Shown: piece by piece, positions 1 through 5,005 of the stretch
How the letters are laid out: every line of letters begins with the position of its first letter
How positions within the stretch are numbered: the first letter of the stretch is position 1
Assembly (NCBI GenBank): GCA_003567835.1
Contig: PWYO01000181.1
Coordinates: 1-5,296, forward strand
Reading direction: 5' to 3'
Source of the DNA: Actinomycetota bacterium
GTDB lineage: Bacteria > Actinomycetota > Humimicrobiia > Humimicrobiales > Humimicrobiaceae
DNA length: 5,296 nucleotides
Program-made: the position numbers and the translations under genes
Notes under the pieces: model-generated
Told to the model about the DNA's origin: nothing
Seen by the model: only the letters and a program-made list of their open reading frames with translations
The model's database searches: none

Positions 1-55
1 CTAAAGACTGATGTTTTAGTTTTAAATATAGGGAAATATTGTTATTAAATAAATA

Positions 56-117
56 ATTTGGGATACTTTTTTAAATGAAGCAACGATACGATTTGGGATA
101 CTTTTTAGGTGAAGCAA
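56..117. repeat. Two tandem copies of a 27-28 bp repeat, IS21-terminus-like
   Basis: Two direct repeats start at 56 and 91 and share ATTTGGGATACTTTTT, then A(AA/GG)TGAAGCAA. They differ by a one-base indel and two substitutions and repeat with a period of about 35 bp. The core GGGATACTTTTTAGGTGAA closely resembles, from memory, the GGGACACTTTTTAGGTGAA-type multiple terminal repeats to which IS21-family transposases (IstA) bind. I infer that this is the end, or a remnant of the end, of an IS21-like element whose body would lie left of the window. No istA or istB coding sequence and no target-site duplication can be seen. It could instead be a pair of operator sites. Confidence 0.5.
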
Positions 118-126
118 TTCGTAGGG

Positions 127-165
127 TTTCAAATATTTCTTTATTATGTATAATATAAATATAAT
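127..165 (+). promoter_or_regulatory. AT-rich possible promoter region with two TATAAT boxes
   Basis: Two perfect TATAAT hexamers lie at 149-154 and 160-165. The upstream sequence offers only poor -35 matches, such as TTTCAA at 127-132 with a 16-base spacer. The stretch is very AT-rich, so TATAAT arises easily by chance. If used, it would give a leader of about 230 bases before the membrane protein gene. Confidence 0.25.
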
Positions 166-393
166 ATTTAATATGTTGTTGGTCTGAAATGCCGATTGAT
201 GCATAGGCCCTAATTCTTAGACAAACCGTCCAATGGCTTTGGTTTTCTCAACACTATATTTTTTGTTAATCCAGCGAAAAGCCACCTTGCAAAGCAGAGA
301 CCATAAAAGAAAAAATTTATGCACCGTTTTCATGAAATACAGCGGATAGCGCATACAACCTTATGGGCCTAAGTTTTTCAGGTTTGTCCCTAT
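166..393 (+). other. Gene-free leader region with inverted repeats
   Basis: No convincing reading frame is present. Several complementary pairs are visible: TGGCTTT (234-240) with AAAGCCA (278-284), GACAAACC (220-227) with GGTTTGTC (381-388), and TAGGCCC (204-210) with GGGCCTA (365-371). The last two pairs cross each other, so they cannot all form in one simple hairpin. The region could be the untranslated leader of the following gene, but no known riboswitch class was recognised. Confidence 0.3.
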
Positions 394-1074
394 GTGGTAA
401 AAAGGCTTATGGATAGAAAAGAATTCAAAAATGTATGGTATCTTTCCAAACAGCTAACCTGGGAGGACTTTTCTTTGTTCCCATATCAACGTTCAGCCAC
501 GCTTAGATTAAAACAGGGTTATTTGGAAGTTGTTTGTGGCGACGAAATAATCAACATTTCCAATATTAAGCATATTTCCATAGGGAAGCAGGGAAGGGAT
601 TTTGTCAATGACTGGGTTAAAATTGATTATGGAGATAAAAAAACAGCCTATTTTGCTGATGGGAGCGTGCTGGGGTGGGGCGGTATCATAGGGGGGACAA
701 ACCGGATCTTTGAGGCGATAAAACAACATATTTACCCTGAACATGAAACGGATATAGCCCAAGCCTTAAAAGAGGATGGCAAGACATCAGGCCCTCATAC
801 CCAGAAAGCCTGTAGTGATGTTTCTGCTGATACAGCCTGCAAAAGGTTCGGCTCTGCGAAACAGGCATCCTGCAAACACCGGAACACTGCAATCTGGTTG
901 TCAATCTTTTTAGGGTTCTGGGCTTGGCTCTATACCTGGGAAAAAGACCAATGGAAATTTTGGACCGGACTGGGTGTGACCATAATAACTCTGGGTTTGG
1001 GCGGTATTGTTTTCCACATCTGGGCCATCATCGATGCATTGGGCAGAACAGAGCGATTTTATGAAAACGGTTAA
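394..1074 (+). CDS. Membrane protein: PH/GRAM-like N-terminal domain plus C-terminal TM2-like membrane pair
   Basis: The product is about 226 residues. Residues 33-110 alternate short beta-like segments (ATLRLKQGYLEVV, IINISNIKHISIG) with a conserved-looking QGRDFVNDWVKIDYG stretch and AYFADGSVLGWGGIIGGTNRIFEAIK. This is typical of small PH/GRAM-like domains in bacterial membrane proteins. A polar linker (about 115-163) with three cysteines follows. The C-terminus has two membrane segments, about 165-182 and 189-213, around the LYTWEKDQWKFW turn, and ends WAIIDALGRTERFYENG. That pattern matches TM2-like proteins found beside PH-like domains. The cytoplasmic domain probably sits at the inner membrane face; the function is unknown. 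The start is uncertain: GTG 394 has a weak AGG 11 bases upstream, while ATG 409 has AAAGG only 3 bases away. An in-frame stop at 370-372 excludes longer versions. No gene is adjacent on either side. Confidence 0.8.
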   Translation: MVKRLMDRKEFKNVWYLSKQLTWEDFSLFPYQRSATLRLKQGYLEVVCGDEIINISNIKHISIGKQGRDFVNDWVKIDYGDKKTAYFADGSVLGWGGIIGGTNRIFEAIKQHIYPEHETDIAQALKEDGKTSGPHTQKACSDVSADTACKRFGSAKQASCKHRNTAIWLSIFLGFWAWLYTWEKDQWKFWTGLGVTIITLGLGGIVFHIWAIIDALGRTERFYENG

Positions 1075-1129
1075 GCTGGGCCAGGCGCATGCAGCAATCA
1101 TGAAAAAAGGCCAACCATTGCGGATTTCC

Positions 1130-1161
1130 TGGCACAGAGTTTGCGCACCTGATGCCATTTT
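1130..1161 (+). terminator. Probable intrinsic terminator of the membrane protein gene
   Basis: TGGCACAG (1130-1137) can pair with CTG-A-TGCCA (1149-1157) with one bulged A, giving an 8-bp stem and an 11-base loop. TTTTCTCT follows directly. It lies about 55 bases after the stop codon at 1074. The stem is moderate and the U-tract is interrupted. Confidence 0.45.
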
Positions 1162-1587
1162 CTCTGCCGTAGGCACAGACCTTTAGATGATAGATTCTAT
1201 GCGCATCATTTTAATGGCAGCCCTATTACAAGCAAATAGCACTAAAGCCCAGCCCAAAAGCGCAAAGATTGCTTGAGATGAATGGATGCAAGCAACCTGG
1301 GGCAGGGATTGCCTATCAGCTCATAAAAATCAAAACCTAGACAAGGTTTGTTTGTCGATTGATTGCAAACATGGTTCATTCATATGCAGGTGTAGGGCGA
1401 ACCATTGGCAAACTAGCCAGCAGAGCGGCAGTATACTCCTATACAGCGAAAAGACGGGCCGTTAGATTGCATAAAAGAGATACAGATGGATGCGGCAGGG
1501 GTGGGGGGCATACGCATGCTGGTCAATCTGGGAACCAATAGCTCTCCAGGGGTTTTTTCTAAATTACAACTAAGGGCAATGGTGCCA

Positions 1588-1622
1588 TGACCGGTGTATC
1601 ACCGGATCATTGTAAAACAATG
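1588..1622. other. Two adjacent short hairpins
   Basis: CCGGTG (1591-1596) and CACCGG (1600-1605) form a perfect stem with a TAT loop. It can be extended by TGA/TCA across one bulged A. CATTGT (1608-1613) and ACAATG (1617-1622) form a second perfect 6-bp stem with an AAA loop. No U-tract follows, so this is not a terminator. It could be a protein-binding dyad or part of a structured RNA. Confidence 0.4.
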
Positions 1623-1741
1623 GGGCGGCTGTATACAATTGCTGATGAGTGCTCTTATATTCTTTCAGTGGCAAGGCATGCCTGTACCAATAAAGGGTTT
1701 TTTGTGAAACTGAGACATCCATGTAGTTAGGTTCATAGTCT

Positions 1742-1778
1742 GGTTGGCCCTAAAACAGCATGAAGGGCATGGCCAACC
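1742..1778. other. Inverted repeat GGTTGGCC / GGCCAACC
   Basis: A perfect 8-bp GC-rich inverted repeat (1742-1749 with 1771-1778) is separated by 21 bases. It is followed by TTTACT, too few T residues for a confident terminator. It lies about 100 bases upstream of the promoter of the next gene and could end a transcript coming from the left. Confidence 0.4.
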
Positions 1779-1877
1779 TTTACTAGATGAGAACAACGCA
1801 AACATGAGATAAGCTGCCCTTATGTTGATTCAAATCTTTTGGGATGTTGCTGGTTGTCCGCCCTAATTTTAAGGTAA

Positions 1878-1906
1878 TTTCCAAGCTATAGATTAAGTTG
1901 TATAAT
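1878..1906 (+). promoter_or_regulatory. Vegetative (sigma-A type) promoter of the helical protein gene
   Basis: The -35 box is TTTCCA (1878-1883, 4 of 6 matches to TTGACA). A 17-base spacer follows, then a perfect -10 TATAAT (1901-1906). Transcription would start near 1913 and give a leader of about 70 bases. At the start of that leader, TAATCG (1908-1913) can pair with CGATTA (1929-1934), which could form a 5' hairpin. Confidence 0.65.
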
Positions 1907-1982
1907 TTAATCGTACGGTTGGCTATTTCGATTACGAGATGTAATACCAATCTAACCAATATTAATTCCAATGGAGGGAACC

Positions 1983-2267
1983 ATGGACAAAGAACAATTT
2001 AAACAGGAAGCCGAGAAAAAAGTCGATACCTTTTTTGAGCAAATCAATGAGCTGGAACATAAGAAAGATGAGGCTACAGAAGAGGCCAAAAAAGCCTACG
2101 AAGAGGAAATTGATGAGCTGAAGGCAAAAAGGGATGATCTAAAAGTCAAGTTGAAAGAGCTGGATAAAGCTTCAGAAGAAAAATGGGAAGAAGCAGAAAA
2201 AGCTTTTAGCTCTGCAGCCGAGTCTTTCAAAGAAGCATTTTCAAAAATTGCTTCCCTGATGGAGTAA
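1983..2267 (+). CDS. Small charged helical (coiled-coil) protein, sll1863 stress-protein-like
   Basis: The product has 94 residues, almost all predicted helix and very rich in Glu and Lys. It has no Cys, Pro or Gly, no signal peptide and no membrane segment, so it should be cytoplasmic. Residues 14-63 read as a continuous heptad-like coiled coil (VDTFFEQINELEHKK, IDELKAKRDDLKVKLKEL). After a KWEEAEKAF hinge comes a C-terminal amphipathic helix (FSSAAESFKEAFSKIASLM). The layout resembles the small sll1863-family stress response proteins, but such low-complexity helices make homology hard to judge, so the role is inferred. The start is ATG 1983 because GGAGGG (1973-1978) lies 4 bases upstream. 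An in-frame ATG at 1971 overlaps that ribosome binding site and is less likely. The gene has its own good promoter and stands alone. Confidence 0.85.
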   Translation: MDKEQFKQEAEKKVDTFFEQINELEHKKDEATEEAKKAYEEEIDELKAKRDDLKVKLKELDKASEEKWEEAEKAFSSAAESFKEAFSKIASLME

Positions 2268-2956
2268 ATGGAAAGCAAAAAGAGTTTTATGAACGGTGCA
2301 CCCGGACATCAATAAGGCGCTTTTGGAAGCAGCCCAAGGTGTTGATGGTCTTTTACTCTGGCACTTGCTGGCCCGGGCAGGCAGCTCACAGATTGGCAAA
2401 GCGGTAGCCATGCTTCAGTGGCCAATTCTGGAAGGTTGCCCAATAGAGGGCCAGGCTTGGCAAACCGAGACCCAATGCATGCATTGCACATGGATGCATG
2501 TTAACAACCATCTTATGCTGCAGGGGCATCTTGATCTGCGGCCGTGCTACACCATGCTGCTATATAGAAGGAAAAAGCCATTTTTATGCCATGATTGGGA
2601 GCAGTCAAAGGCCAGTTGAAAGGGTTTAGAGATAAACCCTCAGGCGATCGGCGGAAAAAGGCAATGACGGTACAGTTTTTCATCTTCAAAAAATACCCAA
2701 ATTTTTTGGTATTGTTTGTTTCCATAAAGTCAGGCCAAACATCCAAGCGTTGTATGCTTGGACGGCAAACTCCAGGTACATACCTGTAAGTGGGTCTAAT
2801 TTTTTGGCATTTTATGAAAAAAAGTTCAGTATAAGAGCAGCAAAACAGTTATTGTGGCCCCCAGATGGTTATTTTTTGGTTTGGGCCAGGGCATGGAAGA
2901 CAATTTCTGATGATGTTTTTCTTTGCAATGGCTGTTTGTTGTCCTAATATGTAATC
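2268..2956. other. Gene-free stretch of about 0.7 kb before amrS
   Basis: Several frames of 60-107 codons are open here on both strands. None has a ribosome binding site, a plausible amino acid composition or a recognisable motif. The visible content is a 14-bp perfect palindrome CAATGCATGCATTG (2473-2486), a cluster of hairpins at 2621-2786, and a TTGGCA element (2804-2809) that lacks a well-spaced -10 box. No clear terminator for the preceding gene was found. Confidence 0.5.
2621..2786 (+). other. Cluster of four hairpins, possible structured RNA
   Basis: Four stems lie within 166 bases. AGGGTTTA/TAAACCCT (2621-2640) is 8 bp with a GAGA loop, which fits the stable GNRA class. AATACC/GGTATT spans 2692-2713. 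TCCAAGC/GCTTGGA (2742-2762) is 7 bp with a 7-base loop. CAGGTA/TACCTG (2773-2786) is a tight dyad. No known riboswitch or RNA family was recognised, and no clear promoter precedes the cluster. It may be an RNA gene, part of the amrS leader, or chance. Confidence 0.3.
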
Positions 2957-2965
2957 AGGGGAGGG
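2922..2965 (+). promoter_or_regulatory. Weak promoter candidate and strong ribosome binding site of amrS
   Basis: TTTGCA (2922-2927) and TAATAT (2945-2950), each 4 of 6 matches, have a 17-base spacer. The transcript would begin near 2957, leaving only about 16 leader bases, so the promoter is doubtful. The ribosome binding site AGGGGAGGG (2957-2965) is clear. It lies 7 bases before GTG 2973 but only 4 before TTG 2970, which favours the GTG start. Confidence 0.35.
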
Positions 2966-2972
2966 TTTCTTG

Positions 2973-3977
2973 GTGAAAGAAGCATATTTATATGAAAAAT
3001 TAAACAATAAAAAGGTGGGATGCCGGCTTTGCAATCATTATTGCACCATCCATCCCAATGATCTGGGTAAATGCGGGGTGAGGAAAAATAAACAGGGCAC
3101 GCTGTATTCTCTGGTTTACCGAAAACTGATATCCCAAAATGCAGACCCTATAGAAAAAAAACCTTTGTTTCATTTCCTTCCCGGGACATTATCCATGTCT
3201 GTGGCCACACTTGGCTGTAATTTTCGATGTTTTTTTTGCCAGAATTATGCTATATCTCAGGTGGAATCTGAACATGATTTATACGGGCAGGATGTAGCCC
3301 CGGAAAAAATTGTATCCCAGGCCCTGGCAGCTGAGTGCAAAAGCATTTCCTATACTTATACCGAGCCCACGGTTTTCTTTGAATATGCCTATGATACAGC
3401 CCAAATTGCCAGCCAAAAGGGGCTAAAAAATGTTTTTGTAACCAATGGCTATATGTCCAAAAAAAGTTTGGAGATGATTGGCCCCTATCTGGATGCAGCC
3501 AATGTGGACTTGAAAAGTTTTTCGGAAGAGTTTTACCAAAACAAGGTTGAAGCTAAGCTTAAACCTGTTCTGGATAATATCAAGTTGATGCATAAGATGG
3601 GCATATGGATCGAAGTCACCACCCTGGTGATCCCTGGATTAAATGATTCATCTGCCGAGTTGGGAAAAATTGCTGAATTTCTAAACGATGTTAGCCCAAA
3701 CATTCCCTGGCATATTAGTGCTTATCACCCCCAGTATAAATCCCGTATACCGGCAACCGGCGAACAAAAAGTGAAAACAGCTGTAAATCTAGGCAAAAAA
3801 GCGGGTTTAAAGTATGTGTATGGGGGCAATATTTATACAAGCGACCTGGAAACCACCTATTGCTGCCGCTGCCGGCAGCCTTTAATCAAGAGAACGGCTT
3901 TTTCGGTTACGGCCAATCATATCTCTGAAGGCAGTTGCCCCAGCTGCGGGCAACAGGCAGATGGGATTTGGGAATAA
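2973..3977 (+). CDS. amrS: AmmeMemoRadiSam-type radical SAM enzyme (PflA-like)
   Basis: The product has 334 residues counted from GTG 2973, the usual full length for this family. It begins with a Cys-rich module, CRLCNHYC (C17, C20, C24) and KCGVR (C34), followed by DPIEKKPLFHFLPG. The radical SAM motif CNFRCFFC (C82, C86, C89) binds the 4Fe-4S cluster that cleaves S-adenosylmethionine. SYTYTEPTVFFEYAYD, VFVTNGY, DLKSFSEEFY and TTLVIPGLND follow, as in pyruvate formate-lyase activase relatives. YVYGGNIY leads to a C-terminal zinc-ribbon-like pair, CCRC (C297-C300) and CPSC (C322-C325). All expected motifs are present, so it should be active. The family is named for linkage to AMMECR1 and MEMO proteins; its substrate is not firmly known. 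Neither partner is adjacent here: the flanks are gene-free DNA and a separately promoted lipoprotein gene. The enzyme is cytoplasmic and oxygen-sensitive chemistry fits an anaerobe. Confidence 0.95.
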   Translation: MKEAYLYEKLNNKKVGCRLCNHYCTIHPNDLGKCGVRKNKQGTLYSLVYRKLISQNADPIEKKPLFHFLPGTLSMSVATLGCNFRCFFCQNYAISQVESEHDLYGQDVAPEKIVSQALAAECKSISYTYTEPTVFFEYAYDTAQIASQKGLKNVFVTNGYMSKKSLEMIGPYLDAANVDLKSFSEEFYQNKVEAKLKPVLDNIKLMHKMGIWIEVTTLVIPGLNDSSAELGKIAEFLNDVSPNIPWHISAYHPQYKSRIPATGEQKVKTAVNLGKKAGLKYVYGGNIYTSDLETTYCCRCRQPLIKRTAFSVTANHISEGSCPSCGQQADGIWE

Positions 3978-4038
3978 TTTCTGTCAAAATGGATGCATGC
4001 CAAAGGAAGCAAAATAGGCTGCAAGTTTCAAAATAATG
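3978..4038. other. Short spacer after amrS
   Basis: It holds a GCATGC palindrome (3995-4000) and a weak pairing GCA-T-GCC (3995-4001) with GGCTGC (4017-4022). The pairing is bulged and not followed by a T run, so no terminator can be called. Read-through from amrS into the lipoprotein gene is possible. Confidence 0.3.
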
Positions 4039-4067
4039 TTGCTTTAAACCCTGTAAACTTGTATGAT
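4039..4067 (+). promoter_or_regulatory. Vegetative promoter candidate of the lipoprotein gene
   Basis: TTGCTT (4039-4044) matches the key TTG of the -35 box. A 17-base spacer leads to TATGAT (4062-4067), 5 of 6 matches to TATAAT. Transcription would start near 4074, about 29 bases before the ATG. The ribosome binding site AGGAG (4092-4096) follows, 6 bases before the start codon. Confidence 0.5.
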
Positions 4068-4102
4068 TAAGGCCAATTGTTATTATTTTCTAGGAGCAAT
4101 CA

Positions 4103-4672
4103 ATGAAAAAAGGTCTAGCGATCATAGTGGTATTGAGTTTGGTCTTAATACCCATATTCTTTTCCACAGGATGCATGTGTGCAGCCAGGGCCGCCCAGTC
4201 GGCTATAGCCAGAGAGATGGCCAGGGAAGGCATCACCGTCCAGGAAGACGGGGAATCTGCAACGCTAACCCAGGAAACGGACACTGGGGCAGTGGAAATG
4301 GACTGGGGCAGCGGTGACCTGCCGGATGGTATACCAGGAGAAGTTCCCCTATACCAGAATATGAACATAGAGTGGTCCGCCAGGGAAAGCAGCTCTGGTG
4401 ATGACAGTGATTCCAACTCTTTTCAGGTAATCGCTCAAACCACCGATCCGGTTGAAGCAGTACTGCAGTGGCATGAGAGTCAATTGGAAGGCTGGGACAG
4501 TTTTTCATCTTCCTCATGGTCTTCAGAGGGTGATGTAGGCCACTTTATCAATGCTCAAATGGGGAGCATGGATGCAGGCCGGAGGCTAACCATTGATTTA
4601 AGCATAGGTCAGAGTGAGGGCGATGACATGGTAACCATAGGCTACTATATTGAAGATACCATTGCCAAGTAA
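4103..4672 (+). CDS. Secreted lipoprotein of unknown function
   Basis: The product has 189 residues. It starts MKKGLAIIVV with a hydrophobic core to about residue 20 and a lipobox STGC, so signal peptidase II should cut before C24 and lipid-anchor the protein outside the membrane. S at -3 is less usual than L. A second Cys is at 26. An Ala-rich helix (27-41) and a Glu/Thr-rich segment with VQEDGESATLTQE follow. Then comes DLPDGIPGEVPLYQNMNIEW, which matches the LP-x-(F/I)P-x-DVPLY hinge of many small Gram-positive lipoproteins. The rest (107-186) alternates beta strands around VLQWHESQLEGWD. I know this layout but no assigned function. The start is fixed by AGGAG 6 bases upstream. The gene has its own promoter candidate and a strong terminator, so it is probably monocistronic. 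Confidence 0.9.
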   Translation: MKKGLAIIVVLSLVLIPIFFSTGCMCAARAAQSAIAREMAREGITVQEDGESATLTQETDTGAVEMDWGSGDLPDGIPGEVPLYQNMNIEWSARESSSGDDSDSNSFQVIAQTTDPVEAVLQWHESQLEGWDSFSSSSWSSEGDVGHFINAQMGSMDAGRRLTIDLSIGQSEGDDMVTIGYYIEDTIAK

Positions 4673-4734
4673 TCAATGATTTTGTAATACAATCTAGAGA
4701 TAAAGGTTGATGCAATACCTTTAAAAAGCATCAT

Positions 4735-4768
4735 GCCGGCGGTTGGTGCATGCAGGCCGCCGGCTTTT
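4735..4768 (+). terminator. Strong intrinsic terminator, possibly bidirectional
   Basis: GCCGGCGG (4735-4742) pairs perfectly with CCGCCGGC (4757-4764), leaving a 14-base loop that contains the palindrome TGCATGCA. TTTT follows directly. It lies 62 bases after the lipoprotein stop. On the minus strand the same stem is followed by ATGATGC and then TTTTT, so it may also end leftward transcripts, matching the coding-like fragment that ends at 4767. Confidence 0.9.
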
Positions 4769-4889
4769 ATATTTCCCCATGTGGGCAGGTTGTGCAGCCG
4801 TCATAGGGATCATCTCCAACCAACCACACTTCGGTTGCCCTAAAAACCTTTATGAAAAATGGATGCTTCTTACATGTTTGAAGACAGCC
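4767..4889 (-). pseudogene. Short minus-strand coding-like fragment with CxxC tail
   Basis: Reading leftward, codons from 4889 to the TAA at 4769-4767 give 40 residues. The sequence includes CLQTCKKHPFFIKVFRATEV and ends GDDPYDGCTTCPHGEI. The mix of W, G, D, P and two CxxC or CxxxC pairs looks more like real protein than the other non-coding frames here. The frame stops upstream at TGA (4892-4890) and contains no ATG. A GTG at 4829-4827, with AGGG 8 bases before it, could start a 20-residue peptide. The stop codon touches the shared terminator, as expected for a convergent gene. It is either the 3' remnant of a lost gene, a very small gene, or chance. No family was recognised. Confidence 0.35.
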
Positions 4890-4943
4890 TCAGGTGTTTT
4901 TTAATCAATACCCTCTTGGCTTTGATTCTGTAAAAAACCAGGT

Positions 4944-4970
4944 TAAAATTTTTAAGCAGAAGTACGATAT
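4944..4970 (+). promoter_or_regulatory. Sigma-28 (SigD/FliA) type promoter of the PilZ gene
   Basis: TAAAATTT (4944-4951) differs by one base from the FliA -35 consensus TAAAGTTT. Eleven bases follow, then TACGATAT (4963-4970), which matches six of eight bases of GCCGATAT. Measured as TAAA-N15, the spacing equals the consensus. Transcription would start near 4977, about 29 bases before the TTG start. A vegetative -10-like TATAAG (4975-4980) lies downstream but lacks a good -35 box. Confidence 0.55.
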
Positions 4971-5005
4971 ACACTATAAGTAAAAATTTTAGCCGAGGAG
5001 GGCTT

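Larger units (their letters stand above)
1162..1877. other. Gene-free stretch of about 0.7 kb
   Basis: I see no gene here. A 60-codon frame at 1359-1541 has no ribosome binding site and an unlikely composition. The stretch holds several hairpins (annotated separately), alternative pairings around 1333-1356 (AAACCT with AGGTTT, or GACAA with TTGTC), a GTATA/TATAC dyad at 1431-1444, and two copies of the palindrome GCATGC (1514, 1676). It may be decayed coding DNA or may hold an unrecognised RNA; neither can be shown from the sequence alone. Confidence 0.5.

Noticed and set aside
1..24. CTAAA / TTTAG hairpin followed by TTTT at the window edge as a terminator
   Set aside because: Only a 5-bp AT-rich stem, and the upstream context is missing.
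56..117. The two direct repeats as a CRISPR array
   Set aside because: Only two copies, a spacer of only 7 bases and no repeat symmetry; a tandem IS-type repeat fits better.
191..198. GCCGATTG as a second sigma-28 -10 box
   Set aside because: No TAAA lies 14-16 bases upstream; the nearest is about 31 bases away.
1359..1541. 60-codon plus-strand frame in the large spacer
   Set aside because: Non-ATG start without a ribosome binding site, Gly/Arg/His-rich low-quality translation, overlaps hairpin DNA.
2296..2619. 107-codon plus-strand frame after the helical protein gene
   Set aside because: GTG start without a ribosome binding site; composition rich in H, W, C and M with no recognisable motif.
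2513..2746. 77-codon minus-strand frame opposite the hairpin cluster
   Set aside because: TTG start inside a hairpin, no ribosome binding site, no family resemblance.
2742..2762. 7-bp stem with a 7-base loop resembling a tRNA anticodon arm
   Set aside because: No T-arm GGTTCGA-like sequence, acceptor stem or D-arm can be found at the correct distances.
2804..2835. TTGGCA ... TATAAG as an amrS promoter
   Set aside because: The spacer is 20 bases, too long for a normal sigma-A promoter.
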